NCBI GenBank assembly: GCA_009926305.1
Contig: RFPC01000019.1
Span: 1-37,650 of the forward strand
Reading direction: 5' to 3'
DNA: 37,650 nt
Origin: a bacterium
GTDB lineage: Bacteria > Bdellovibrionota_C > UBA2361 > RFPC01
This document shows positions 7,324 to 15,824 of the stretch, in pieces; the stretch's first letter is position 1, and each line of letters opens with the position of its first letter. Under the pieces are notes generated by a model, which was given only the letters and a program-made list of their open reading frames with translations, had not been told where the DNA came from and did no database searches. The position numbers and the translations under genes are program-made.

Positions 7324-8850
7324 ATGAAAAAATCTTGGATCTTTAACATTTTGGCGATACTTCTGTCTGCGGTCTTTGGGGTCTTCTGCGCCTCAGAGCG
7401 GCTCATTGCTCGAGATGAAGGCTTTTATGCCTACGCGGCACAACTAGTGGCTGAGGGGAAAACGCCATATCAGGATTTCTTTTTCCCACAAATGCCGCTC
7501 ACTCCCTATTTTTACGGTTTAGGCGGGTTCCTGGCAGGCTCCTCCTGGGAAGTCTATCGAATGGGCTCTGCCTTATGTTTCATAGGAATACTTTGGCTGG
7601 TATATCGTATCATTGCTCGTTCTAGTACTCGCTTCGTCGGTTTGTTCGCGCTGCTCGCTACGGCTACTTGTCACCTCTCTTTTGGATGGTTTCCGGTTAT
7701 ACAGACGTATGCGCTCTCGACCTTTTTATTATTGGTGGGAGTGTATTGTCTCAGTCAAGGAGTGGCCTATCCTGCACGGAGTTCATCAGAAATCAAATCG
7801 TATCCAGGTTGGGTATTATTGAGTGGCGTTGCTTTCTCTCTCGCTGCTCAAGCTCGACTCTTTTTTCTCCCCCTATGTGTTATTCCGTTGTTCTTTTTAT
7901 GGAATACGCCGGCACGCCAGAAATCTTTTAGCTATTTTTTCAGTGGAGTGCTGCTTGGCTCTATTCCTTCTTTCACACTATTTTTTGTCAGTAAAGACTC
8001 GTTTCTTTTTTCTAACGTTGCATATCATCTTCACCGCTCAGATTTGTCTTTTCAGGATGCAGTTGCAGGAAAGTGGCGTATTTTTGAGGTATTATTTTCC
8101 TTAGGTCTCCCTAGTCAAAAGTTTAGTGGCTTCCAAACTCCAATTTTATTCGGTGGTCTTTTCTTGGGGCTTCTGTCAATGTGGCGCTTCCTTCCATTTG
8201 CGGCGAGACTTTCTGGGGTGGTTGGTGTACTTCTATTTTTCATTAGCTTTATTCCGACCCCTACGTATGTGCAGTATTTTGTAACAGTCATACCGTTCGC
8301 CGTTATAGTTCTCTTCACGAGTCTTTCAGCACTGCTATATCAAAAAAAGGGACTTCCTCGATTTATAATCGGGATGGGAGTCGTGGTATGCGGAATTGTG
8401 TATGAGCGCCATCTATTTACAGATATTGAGCGTTATACGAAAAGTGGTACTGGGGTAATCGGCATAGGGAATGAGAGAGGCGCTGAGGATTGGAATATCA
8501 GTAAAGTTCAAGAGATTGGTCAGCAAATTGAGGATTATACAGAGCCTGCAGATGTGGTGCTTGCGTTATGGCCTGGATATCTTGTCGGAATAGAACGTAC
8601 CACTGCAAAAGGGAGTGAGAATCATTTTGGCAGAGGTATTGTTACGGAACGCCTGAGTGAAATAGACCAGAGGCGTTTTCATCTCTTATCACAAGCTCAC
8701 CTGGAATCACTTCTCTTTGAGAGGAGTATCTCACTTGTTGTTGGGCATAGAGCGTACCTCTCTGATGAGCTGCGTATTGCTCTTAAGGAGCATCAATATG
8801 AACTACGAGAAAAGCGTGGAGAGGTGGAGATATATCGGAGCAAGAGCTAA
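7324..8850 (+). CDS. Membrane glycosyltransferase, ArnT/PMT type (508 aa)
   Basis: A GT-C type enzyme using a lipid-linked sugar donor. After the first membrane helix comes the acidic pair in ARDEGFYAYAAQ (Asp31-Glu32), the catalytic and metal-binding loop of PMT/ArnT proteins, and then a PYQDFFFPQMPLTPY-type segment typical of the family. About ten further hydrophobic helices follow, and a soluble C-terminal domain of about 140 residues faces the periplasm. The acceptor is not known; lipid A, another glycan or a protein are possible. ATG 7324 starts directly before MKKSW and the first helix; a TTG at 7291 would add 11 residues. No strong ribosome binding site is visible for either. Confidence 0.75.
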   Translation: MKKSWIFNILAILLSAVFGVFCASERLIARDEGFYAYAAQLVAEGKTPYQDFFFPQMPLTPYFYGLGGFLAGSSWEVYRMGSALCFIGILWLVYRIIARSSTRFVGLFALLATATCHLSFGWFPVIQTYALSTFLLLVGVYCLSQGVAYPARSSSEIKSYPGWVLLSGVAFSLAAQARLFFLPLCVIPLFFLWNTPARQKSFSYFFSGVLLGSIPSFTLFFVSKDSFLFSNVAYHLHRSDLSFQDAVAGKWRIFEVLFSLGLPSQKFSGFQTPILFGGLFLGLLSMWRFLPFAARLSGVVGVLLFFISFIPTPTYVQYFVTVIPFAVIVLFTSLSALLYQKKGLPRFIIGMGVVVCGIVYERHLFTDIERYTKSGTGVIGIGNERGAEDWNISKVQEIGQQIEDYTEPADVVLALWPGYLVGIERTTAKGSENHFGRGIVTERLSEIDQRRFHLLSQAHLESLLFERSISLVVGHRAYLSDELRIALKEHQYELREKRGEVEIYRSKS

Positions 8851-8861
8851 GAAGCGTTTTG

Positions 8862-8887
8862 AATTCGGATGAAAATTTATCCGAATT
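8862..8887 (+). terminator. Hairpin after the glycosyltransferase gene
   Basis: A perfect 9-bp stem (AATTCGGAT at 8862-8870, ATCCGAATT at 8879-8887) with an 8-base loop starts 12 bp after the stop codon. Only TCTCC follows it, so the U tract is poor and the terminator call is tentative. Confidence 0.4.
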
Positions 8888-8961
8888 TCTCCAGTGAGTC
8901 CTATAATATGCCGATAAAAGCGATAGCCGCAGAGGGAGACAGTTTAAAGTAAGAGGTTCTC

Positions 8962-9135
8962 ATGACAATAGAAGGGGTATCTTCTGAGGATAAAAAGGCG
9001 GCAAGGCGAGAACGTGCAAGGGCAAGTGCTGCAGAGGAACAGCAGCGCGAGGCCCAAGCAGCAGAGCAAGCTCAAAAGCGAGAGCAGCGACGAGACGACG
9101 CGGTACAGGTCGAAATTTCATCGAATAGTTCTTAG
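8962..9135 (+). CDS. Small highly charged protein (57 aa)
   Basis: Opened by AAGAGG six bases before ATG 8962. The product is almost wholly helical and polar: a run rich in Lys, Arg, Glu, Ala and Gln (KKAARRERAR, then repeated EQ/AQ pairs), followed by a short tail ending VEISSNSS. There is no hydrophobic segment and no cysteine. Its last 18 bp overlap, tail to tail, the end of the DNA methyltransferase gene on the other strand. A TATAAT lies at 8902-8907 upstream but has no good -35. I do not recognise a family. The evidence for it being real is the ribosome binding site and its position behind a hairpin. Confidence 0.45.
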   Translation: MTIEGVSSEDKKAARRERARASAAEEQQREAQAAEQAQKREQRRDDAVQVEISSNSS

Positions 9136-11001
9136 CGAAGATTCAACGTCTTCAATACGGAGACCATAGAGAGAGGCAATCTCTCGATTCATCGAGGCAG
9201 GAAAAGCTTCATTGGGAGCGCGTAAGCATCGTTTGCATTCTACGGCAAGCTCAGTCGCGCATTCTCGAAAGTTTAGTGGTATTGGAAAGGCACTAAGATC
9301 CTCAAGAACTACTTTAGGAAATAGTGTCCGCGAGGTCTTTCGACCACATGTTTTTAAGTACAGAGTACCTACTTTTGAGTTCAGAAGGAGCAAAAGCCCA
9401 AGTAGAAAGCGTTCTGGATAAGGGCAGTCATTGTCGGGAATAATGTGGAGAATGGAGCGATTGTAGAAAAATTCCTCCTCGGTATATGTCGCAACAAAGG
9501 AATAGGGTGCTGGATTAATTATTTCTCGCACTAAGAGTCTCGGACCTCGAAATCGGTCTTCAGGTTGATGCTCCGCCACCCATGGTCCATACATAAGCCA
9601 TTCTCCTGCCCAACATAGGGAAAATCGTGAGACAGAGTTGCCGCGAAGGTATTTTTTGGAATTCTTGCCATCTGGAGAAGCGGAATGAAATGGATGACTT
9701 CGCACAATCTCTCCTGTTTGGGGTGGAGAGCCTTTTCCAGTTGCATAGACTTGTAATGCTATTTTAGGGGTAACACAGAGCTCGGCATCGCTTAGTGTGA
9801 TTGAGTTTCCTAGGAGGGCTCGTCGAATGGCGATAAGATCATTACTAAAGCCTGTCGGAATGATAGCCTGGTTATCCTCTTTCAGAAGTTCCTGACAACT
9901 GATCACTGCTTTCAATGACGGCTCGGTTGATTGAATGGAGCGAAACGTTCTGGTCAAAAAGGTCGAACGAAAGCTTTTTTGTGCTGTAACAATGACTGCC
10001 TCAACACCTTTGGTTGGAAATATTCGCTTCTCGAAAGTATCAATGGCTATCAGATGACCGTCATGCAGAATTTTCTGACGAAACCTTCTTGCAGACCGAA
10101 TACCAAGCCATGAATTAGGAATGAGAAAGGAGAGTCTGCCTTCCTGCACGAGATGTGAAAGGGCGGCTGCAAAAAAGAGAAGATATTTATTGGGTTTACC
10201 ACAAAGAATTGCATTAAACTCGGCTTTATATTTCTTGAGAATATCTTCTCGAATTTGACCATTACGAGAAAGACCGTATGGCGGATTGGCAACGATATGA
10301 GAGAACTGTGCGGGAAGATTCGAATTTTTCCACTCAAGGGAGTCGAAGATTCGTTTCTGATCACTTTTTCGAAAAGAAAGAAAGTCTCCACAATAAAAAT
10401 TCCCTTTCCATTCCCGGTAACTCCTAAGATGTTCAGACATGTCTTCAGGAAAAAGTTGGGAGAGTGTGAGAAGGAGAGCAAACCGCGAAAGCGATACGGC
10501 TACGGGATCTCGATCGATTCCATATATGGAGTGCCGTATAAAGTTCGCTGCTTCTTGAGATGTGGAGAAGAGTTTGTTTCGATATGCCCAAAGAAGCGAG
10601 CGACAAAGCAGGATGCCTGTGCCACATGCTGGATCAAGAATGGTAAGGGACGAAGGAGTTGGAGTATCGATAAAGCATCGCTCGATTACCGCGTCTGCGG
10701 CATCTTCTGGGGTGAGAATAACGCCGTGCTGATTATTGTTGTCTTTCCAATATCCGAATTCGTGTAAGGCATTCAGCGCCGCTATTGGTGTGGTTTGTGA
10801 CGAAGACGAGTGAAGTGTCTGTAATTCATTACCACGTAAAGGCGTAAATAGAGGCTCTGCAAGGAGAAAGGACCCTGGAATGTGGGGGGTCAGAATCGAG
10901 AAAAGGCGCGTGATAAAGTGAATAAAGGCAGAATCCTCTGTCCAACCCCCGTTCAGTAGGTGGTCTTTTTCTTCTTCTCTTGAGAGACTGTGCTCTTGCA
11001 T
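9118..11001 (-). CDS. N6-adenine DNA methyltransferase, solitary (627 aa)
   Basis: Transfers a methyl group from S-adenosylmethionine to adenine in DNA. Motif I is DPACGTG (residues 123-129), and motif IV is NPPY (239-242), followed by GLSRNGQIRE; this order is the gamma class found in type I HsdM, Eco57I-like type IIG and PglX-like enzymes. Downstream, a TaqI-like target-recognition domain is suggested by LNSKVGTLYLK followed by LEDLSAFPIPL. No restriction nuclease, specificity subunit or BREX gene is next to it, so it may be an orphan methyltransferase. ATG 11001 is preferred; a TTG at 11061 would run into the divergent TPR gene. Confidence 0.75.
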   Translation of the reverse strand: MQEHSLSREEEKDHLLNGGWTEDSAFIHFITRLFSILTPHIPGSFLLAEPLFTPLRGNELQTLHSSSSQTTPIAALNALHEFGYWKDNNNQHGVILTPEDAADAVIERCFIDTPTPSSLTILDPACGTGILLCRSLLWAYRNKLFSTSQEAANFIRHSIYGIDRDPVAVSLSRFALLLTLSQLFPEDMSEHLRSYREWKGNFYCGDFLSFRKSDQKRIFDSLEWKNSNLPAQFSHIVANPPYGLSRNGQIREDILKKYKAEFNAILCGKPNKYLLFFAAALSHLVQEGRLSFLIPNSWLGIRSARRFRQKILHDGHLIAIDTFEKRIFPTKGVEAVIVTAQKSFRSTFLTRTFRSIQSTEPSLKAVISCQELLKEDNQAIIPTGFSNDLIAIRRALLGNSITLSDAELCVTPKIALQVYATGKGSPPQTGEIVRSHPFHSASPDGKNSKKYLRGNSVSRFSLCWAGEWLMYGPWVAEHQPEDRFRGPRLLVREIINPAPYSFVATYTEEEFFYNRSILHIIPDNDCPYPERFLLGLLLLLNSKVGTLYLKTCGRKTSRTLFPKVVLEDLSAFPIPLNFRECATELAVECKRCLRAPNEAFPASMNREIASLYGLRIEDVESSLRTIR

Positions 11002-11037
11002 TCTTGTAGAAATTGCGACGGTTTGTAATATGATTGT

Positions 11038-12873
11038 ATGACTGAAAGAATGAGGGAGCAATTGAGAATTTCTAATATCATATCTTCATCACCAATTTGG
11101 TTATTCTTTTGTATTTTGTCTCAGCTAGTATGGTTCTCTGGATGTAGCAGTATGTTGCATCCAGAGAGTAGTCCTTCTTCATTCGAGTCAGAAATAAGAA
11201 ATGCACAAACTACGAATATGGACCAAGAGCTAGAGGAGCGCTCGAATATTCTCTTTCGATACGTCGCTGGTAATTTATCTTATCTGAATGGTCAGTATGA
11301 CGAGGCTCTTGAGTACTTAAAGGATGTGAGCAATCAAATACCTTTCCCAGTAGAAAAACTTCACTGGACTCTCTCAGAGCTGTATATGCGAAACGAGCAA
11401 AGAGAAGATGCCAGACGAGAGGTTGAAAAGGCACTGTTAGCAAATCCGAATAATTCTCGTTACCACTTTATGTTGGCTATTCTCCTCGCTTCGGCTGGAG
11501 AACTCGAGGAGGCAGAGAAGCACTATAAGGAAATGCTTTCAGCTTCTGAGGATCCAATTCAAGGAGCTTTTTTTTACTACGCAGAATTCCTTCAGGAGCA
11601 AGGGAGGAGGGAAGAGGCAATCAGTCTTGTCGTAGACCATATTGATGAAGCTGAGGATGTTGGAATGGCACTATGGGTGCTTGGAGACTTATATGAATCC
11701 TCGAATGATCTTAAGAAAGCCCAAGAAGTATATGAAGATGGTATTAAAAGAGGTGGCTTGAATGAGAAGTTATTCAGCTCTCTCGGCCGGCTCTATATGT
11801 TGAATAATGATATTCAGGCGGCACGTGAGTTGTGCGAGCAGATGGTAGAGTTAGAGCCTTTTAACTATCGCGCAAATCTTCTTCTCGCGCAGTTATTGGT
11901 TGCAGAGAATAAGCTAGATGAAGCAGTCGTACAGTTTAATAGATTGCTAGAAGACACTACTGCGCTCGAAGGATATGAATATAGTAAAATCAGAGATGTT
12001 CGTCTTGAATTGGCTCAGCTTGAAGCAAGGAGGGAGAATTACGGAGAAGCAGAAAGACAACTTTTATTGATTCTCACAGATGAGCCTCAAAATGACTCCG
12101 TCCGATATGAACTCGCAAGCCTTTACGTGAGTACAGGCCGGCGTATTAAGGCCTTTGACCTTTTAGAAGAGATTCCTCATGAATCTAGTTTTTACCTTCA
12201 TGCACGCTATTTGTTGGCATTTATTCTTCGAGAAGATGGCAATCCAGTTAGAGCAGTAAAAGAGCTTCGTCTCCTTCTGGAGCACTATCCGGAACATTCT
12301 GCCATTTGGGCTCGTTTAGTAACAATTTTATCAGAAATGAATCGTGAAGATGAGGCACTTGAGGCAGCTCGTGAAGGATTAGTATTACATGGAGATAATG
12401 AGAGTCTGCTGTTTGAACAAGCGCGAGTTTTGGATAAGCTTGGTCAGCAGGCTGGGGCGCTCGAAATCATGGAGCAGATTATAGCTCTTAACCCAGATCA
12501 TGCTTATGCTTTGAATTATATTGCGTATGCTTTGGCTGAGAGAGAGATAGAGCTTGAGCGAGCAGAGAAATTAGTCGTTCGCGCGTTAAAAATACGGCCT
12601 GAGGATGGATATTTCTTAGATACACTGGGTTGGATTCACTTCAAGCGCGGGAACTTAAAAGCAGCGAAGCAATACATTGAAAAAGCGGTTCAGCTCACAG
12701 AGGGGGATATTGTTATCCTGGAACACATTGGCGATGTTTTACAGGCGCTCGGTGAGACTGCAAAGGCTGAGGAGGCCTATGGGAAGGTGCTTCAGAGGGA
12801 AGCAGAAGATCTTTCGGCAGATGAGCGCGAAGCCGTAGAACGTATCAGACGGAAAAGACAGAGAGAAATATGA
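11038..12873 (+). CDS. TPR-repeat lipoprotein (611 aa)
   Basis: A lipoprotein signal ends in FSGC, making Cys36 the likely lipidated residue; Phe at -3 is slightly unusual. The rest is a superhelix of about a dozen tetratricopeptide repeats, for example the units beginning ALLANPNNSRYHFMLA near residue 135 and IALNPDHAYALNYIAYALAE near 485. TPR lipoproteins act as scaffolds at the envelope. It shares a 4-bp ATGA overlap with the LolB-like gene, a pairing I know from deltaproteobacterial genomes, suggesting a joint role in outer membrane lipoprotein or LPS handling. An ATG at 11050 is an alternative start. Confidence 0.8.
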   Translation: MTERMREQLRISNIISSSPIWLFFCILSQLVWFSGCSSMLHPESSPSSFESEIRNAQTTNMDQELEERSNILFRYVAGNLSYLNGQYDEALEYLKDVSNQIPFPVEKLHWTLSELYMRNEQREDARREVEKALLANPNNSRYHFMLAILLASAGELEEAEKHYKEMLSASEDPIQGAFFYYAEFLQEQGRREEAISLVVDHIDEAEDVGMALWVLGDLYESSNDLKKAQEVYEDGIKRGGLNEKLFSSLGRLYMLNNDIQAARELCEQMVELEPFNYRANLLLAQLLVAENKLDEAVVQFNRLLEDTTALEGYEYSKIRDVRLELAQLEARRENYGEAERQLLLILTDEPQNDSVRYELASLYVSTGRRIKAFDLLEEIPHESSFYLHARYLLAFILREDGNPVRAVKELRLLLEHYPEHSAIWARLVTILSEMNREDEALEAAREGLVLHGDNESLLFEQARVLDKLGQQAGALEIMEQIIALNPDHAYALNYIAYALAEREIELERAEKLVVRALKIRPEDGYFLDTLGWIHFKRGNLKAAKQYIEKAVQLTEGDIVILEHIGDVLQALGETAKAEEAYGKVLQREAEDLSADEREAVERIRRKRQREI

Positions 12874-13613
12874 AAACTGGAGTTTTCAGTAGATTGATTC
12901 TTAGCTCCGTTCTTGTTCTTTCTGTAGGATGTTCCCTACAACATCCTTCGCATCGTAGTCATTCATCTGAGAATGTGTTCTCAAAGGAGGAGATTCTTAA
13001 TGTAGAGAGAGCCTTTGTAATGGCTGATGAAAGTCCACTTCCGATAATCTTCGGACGGCTAAGGATAGATCTTGGCAGCCAGCATACAACTATTCGGGTC
13101 ATTATAACGCCTGTCTCGAAGGAGTCGTTCCGAATACAAGTTCTTCCTCTTACTTCGCTTACAATATTGGAAGAGTTCTACATCTCTACTAAATCTGATG
13201 AGGCATTGGATTTTGAAGAACAAGGAAGCGCTTCTCAAGAGAAGATTTCACATAGAGATATCTTTAGAGCTGTGGGAAGATTGGTAAAGCCTTCAGATTT
13301 TCTTCGACTATTTCTTGGAAGAATTCCAGAAAGTATCTGGCGAGAAGTAAATTCGGAAGGAACGTTCCTGTGGTCTCAAGAAAAGGGGCTTGTATCCTCC
13401 CGCTTAATAAAGATGGAACTGGGCAAAAGTGATGGAGGAATACTGGAATTCCTTGAACTCTCAGATCAGTTTAGAGAAAAGCCCGTACTTTCATTTCGTT
13501 ACATTGGAGGTCAGATTCACGGACAGCAGCGTTATCCAGAGCAGATCACAGTTTCCCTTCTGCGACGAGGTATTAAACTGGAGCTCGCTCCACTTACGAT
13601 ACGCGTACCTTAG
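12870..13613 (+). CDS. LolB-like outer membrane lipoprotein (247 aa)
   Basis: The signal peptide ends VLSVGC, with Cys21 as the lipidated residue. Beyond it the pattern fits the LolB/DUF4292 fold, an unclosed beta barrel that binds acyl chains: GRLRIDL strand, FRIQVLPLTSLTILE strands, then the helix ending FLGRIPE that recurs in these proteins. LolB inserts lipoproteins into the outer membrane; whether this one does the same is inferred. It is cotranscribed with the TPR lipoprotein and converges with the ABC ATPase gene, leaving only 3 bp between the stops. Confidence 0.6.
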   Translation: MKTGVFSRLILSSVLVLSVGCSLQHPSHRSHSSENVFSKEEILNVERAFVMADESPLPIIFGRLRIDLGSQHTTIRVIITPVSKESFRIQVLPLTSLTILEEFYISTKSDEALDFEEQGSASQEKISHRDIFRAVGRLVKPSDFLRLFLGRIPESIWREVNSEGTFLWSQEKGLVSSRLIKMELGKSDGGILEFLELSDQFREKPVLSFRYIGGQIHGQQRYPEQITVSLLRRGIKLELAPLTIRVP

Positions 13614-13616
13614 CCT

Positions 13617-14375
13617 TTAATTATTAGGTGGACGAGAACTACGCGTTTGAGTTTCGTTTTGAGTAAGTTTTAAAAATATCTCTTCGAGCCCGTGAGTTTG
13701 ACTACCCGTTTGCTCCTGAAGCTCCTCGAGAGTGCCTATAGTAAGAATTTTCCCCTGGTCCATAATGGCAATTCGATGTGAGAGTTCTTCAGCAACATGG
13801 AGAGAGTGAGTTGAAAGGAGAATACTCATTCCCTCCCTTGCAAATTGTTTTAATGAGCTCTTTAGTCGTTGTGCGCCATGTGGATCTAGCCCTACCATTG
13901 GCTCATCAATTACAAGAATTTTTGGTTCTGCGATAAGCGCAGCTGCGGTTGCAAGACGTTGTTTCATACCGTGTGAGAATTGCTCGATAAGCTGTGCTCC
14001 CCACTCTGAAAGCCCAAAATGCTCAAGTAAATCTTCTATGCGCTTACGAAGAAGGCTCGAGGGTACGCGGTAAAGCTCTCCCATAAAAGAGAGAAATTCT
14101 ATAGCTGTGAGTTTAGGGTAGAGATATGGGCGATCAGGAATATAGCCAGTAATCGCTTTCGCTTTTTCTGGCTCAGAACTCATATCAAAAGTATCAAGTA
14201 GAATCTTCCCTGAGGAGGGAGCAAGGACTCCTGAAATCATTCTCAGCGTAGTCGTCTTTCCTGCTCCATTGATCCCCAGGAATCCAAAAATCTCACCGGG
14301 ATTGACATGAAGCGATACAGAATCAACCGCAATGAAAGAACCAAAATGCTTCGAAACAGACTCAAGAGTAATCAC
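13617..14375 (-). CDS. ABC transporter ATP-binding protein, ABC-2 type (252 aa)
   Basis: Motor subunit of an exporter. Walker A is GINGAGKTT (34-42), the signature is FSHGMKQRL, Walker B is ILVIDEP, and the switch histidine lies in STHSLH. The GMKQR form of the signature is usual in the NatA/DrrA/CcmA branch, whose partner is a separate ABC-2 permease. No permease is next to it: the downstream gene converges and upstream is a 61-residue cytosolic protein. The start is a GTG at 14375, since no in-frame ATG lies upstream nearby. The substrate cannot be told. Confidence 0.85.
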   Translation of the reverse strand: MITLESVSKHFGSFIAVDSVSLHVNPGEIFGFLGINGAGKTTTLRMISGVLAPSSGKILLDTFDMSSEPEKAKAITGYIPDRPYLYPKLTAIEFLSFMGELYRVPSSLLRKRIEDLLEHFGLSEWGAQLIEQFSHGMKQRLATAAALIAEPKILVIDEPMVGLDPHGAQRLKSSLKQFAREGMSILLSTHSLHVAEELSHRIAIMDQGKILTIGTLEELQEQTGSQTHGLEEIFLKLTQNETQTRSSRPPNN

Positions 14376-14516
14376 GTTAGTGCTCTTTAAATGCGCTTGG
14401 TAGTCTGGTAAGGACTAGATATATACCCTGCTTACCGTATCTCATCGAGATAAAAGAGGGAAAGCACATTCTCAAGTGAGCAAGAAAGAATCTGAAATAA
14501 TCCCTAAAGAAAGCAC

Positions 14517-14702
14517 TTAGGCATTGAGACGGTTCAGATCAAAGTTTTGTCGTGTAAGAATCTCACCGAGCGTCTGTGCTGCGAGCTCGTAGCTTTCTAT
14601 CTCGGTATCACTGTCCTCTCGAGCGACTTCAGTAAGAACTTCAACAAGCTCTCCGATAGTGATTTCAATTGTACTGATGGACTTCTGAACATCTTTTTCC
14701 AT
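14517..14702 (-). CDS. Small acidic helical protein, unknown (61 aa)
   Basis: A perfect GGAGG seven bases upstream of ATG 14702 marks this as a real, well-translated gene. The product is acidic and mostly helical, with heptad-like hydrophobic spacing (IEITIGELVEVLTEVA, then ELAAQTLGEIL), so it may form a helical bundle or bind a partner. It has no cysteine and no membrane segment. The 140 bp upstream on the same strand contain a palindrome and a possible 27-codon ORF. I do not recognise a family. Confidence 0.65.
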   Translation of the reverse strand: MEKDVQKSISTIEITIGELVEVLTEVAREDSDTEIESYELAAQTLGEILTRQNFDLNRLNA

Positions 14703-14765
14703 CGTTAAACCTCCTTACAACCCAAAAAATAACTGGTACTCACCCCGTGTGACTACCGAACCCCT

Positions 14766-14849
14766 TTAAGATGGAAAAATCGCCCCCGCGAATGTAATAA
14801 AAGTGTAAACACTTGCTCTACATGAGAAACGATGACCTATCTCCTTCAT
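14766..14849 (-). CDS. Possible leader peptide (27 aa)
   Basis: AAGGAG (14854-14859) sits four bases before ATG 14849, opening a 27-codon frame that ends at TAA 14766-14768. The product begins MKEIGHRFSC and then becomes hydrophobic (VYTFITFAGAIFPS). It lies 63 bp before the 61-residue gene on the same strand, so it might be a regulatory leader peptide or a tiny membrane protein. The same bases also read as a TATAAT box, so the ribosome binding site may be coincidental. Confidence 0.2.
   Translation of the reverse strand: MKEIGHRFSCRASVYTFITFAGAIFPS
14801..14814. promoter_or_regulatory. Palindrome upstream of the 61-aa gene
   Basis: AAGTGT and ACACTT are perfect 6-bp inverted arms with AA between them, about 100 bp upstream of ATG 14702. 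It has the size of an operator half-site pair. No regulator gene lies nearby, and no known consensus is matched. Confidence 0.25.
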
Positions 14850-15044
14850 TATACTCCTTGTTTCTGGTTGGCTCTACTAAAAGCGAATGGAAAATGAGGT
14901 TGAAGAACGAACCATTCGTCTATTTTGGGAGTGAATCGTACAAGAGCTAGGCGAGTATGAGAGAAACAGGATATGGCGGGAAGAGGTAAAAGGGAGTGGT
15001 TCTTCTGATGACTGGAGAGAGGGAAGAGCAATAAAAACAGGAGC

Positions 15045-15704
15045 TTATAGTCGCTTTAGGGTAAGAGCCTTTAACGGCACTCCCTGTGAGAAGAAGAGGG
15101 CTTCAAATTCAGATGATGGAATGAAAGTTGCGGGAGAGTCTTGATAAAGATGTCGAGAGAGGGTTTTCACAGAAAATTCCTCTGATGCGTCTACGAGGGT
15201 CAGTACTTCTTCGAAATATTCCGTATGATCGGTACGAAATGAAATTATTCCTTCCGCATGGAGCAGATTGGCTAGAGAGTGCAGAAAATCTTTTTGAAGA
15301 ATTCGATGTTTTTGCCACCGTTTTTTTCTCCATGGATCGGGATAATGAATGTAGATAGCAGAGAGCTCTTTCGGCTCAAAAAGTTCTTGAATCAGGCTCG
15401 CGTTCCCTCGAATTATAAATACATTCGAAAGACCCTGTTTTTCCGCTTTCTCAATTGTCTTAAAGGCTCGTTTGTAGCGTAGCTCGACTCCAACATGTAG
15501 AGTATCAGGGTGCTGTTTTGCCTGATTAATGAGGTGCATTCCTGAACCAGATCCAATCTCTAGCACGAATTGAGAAAATTGTTGCTTCAGAGCTTTAAAT
15601 GCCCCAAGTGCCTTAGGACTAAAGCTTCCCTTGGATTCTTCAAGAATTCGATCACTTGAATGTGATAAGGGAATGTATTGGTTAATCCATCTTTTCTCCA
15701 TCAT
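15045..15704 (-). CDS. trmB: tRNA (guanine-N7)-methyltransferase (219 aa)
   Basis: Methylates N7 of G46 in the tRNA variable loop. The SAM-binding motif is EIGSGSG (49-55), and the family hallmark PDPW (122-125) is followed by RKKRWQKHRI, which is where TrmB proteins contact substrate. FRTDH near residue 155 and the C-terminal SEFE complete the expected set. The length is normal. Two adjacent ATG codons at 15704 and 15701 are possible starts, and no ribosome binding site is evident. It appears to be a single-gene unit. Confidence 0.92.
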   Translation of the reverse strand: MMEKRWINQYIPLSHSSDRILEESKGSFSPKALGAFKALKQQFSQFVLEIGSGSGMHLINQAKQHPDTLHVGVELRYKRAFKTIEKAEKQGLSNVFIIRGNASLIQELFEPKELSAIYIHYPDPWRKKRWQKHRILQKDFLHSLANLLHAEGIISFRTDHTEYFEEVLTLVDASEEFSVKTLSRHLYQDSPATFIPSSEFEALFFSQGVPLKALTLKRL

Positions 15705-15824
15705 TTAATAATAATGAATCCAAGCAAGTTCTCAAGTCAAAGTCATCTTGAAAGTGGATCTTTGTAGCAGCCAAAACGCTCTTTGTTGAAAAAGCTTAGA
15801 GCTGAGAGCTAAGAATTAACCATA

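Larger units (their letters stand above)
14703..15044. other. Gap between trmB and the 61-aa gene
   Basis: This 342-bp stretch lies between two minus-strand genes. It holds the leader of the 61-residue gene, a 14-bp palindrome (14801-14814) and a 27-codon ORF with a ribosome binding site (14766-14849). TATAAT also appears on the minus strand at 14848-14853, but its -35 is weak. The part from 14850 to 15044 has an open frame of 60 codons starting with TTG and lacking a ribosome binding site, which I do not accept as a gene. Confidence 0.5.

Noticed and set aside
8910-8917. GCCGATAA, the -10 consensus of the flagellar sigma-28 promoter, upstream of the 57-residue ORF.
   Set aside because: There is no TAAA-type -35 at the right distance, and about one such 8-mer is expected by chance in a window this size on two strands.
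14849-15031. 60-codon minus-strand frame after trmB.
   Set aside because: Begins with TTG, has no ribosome binding site and a composition unlike the neighbouring proteins.
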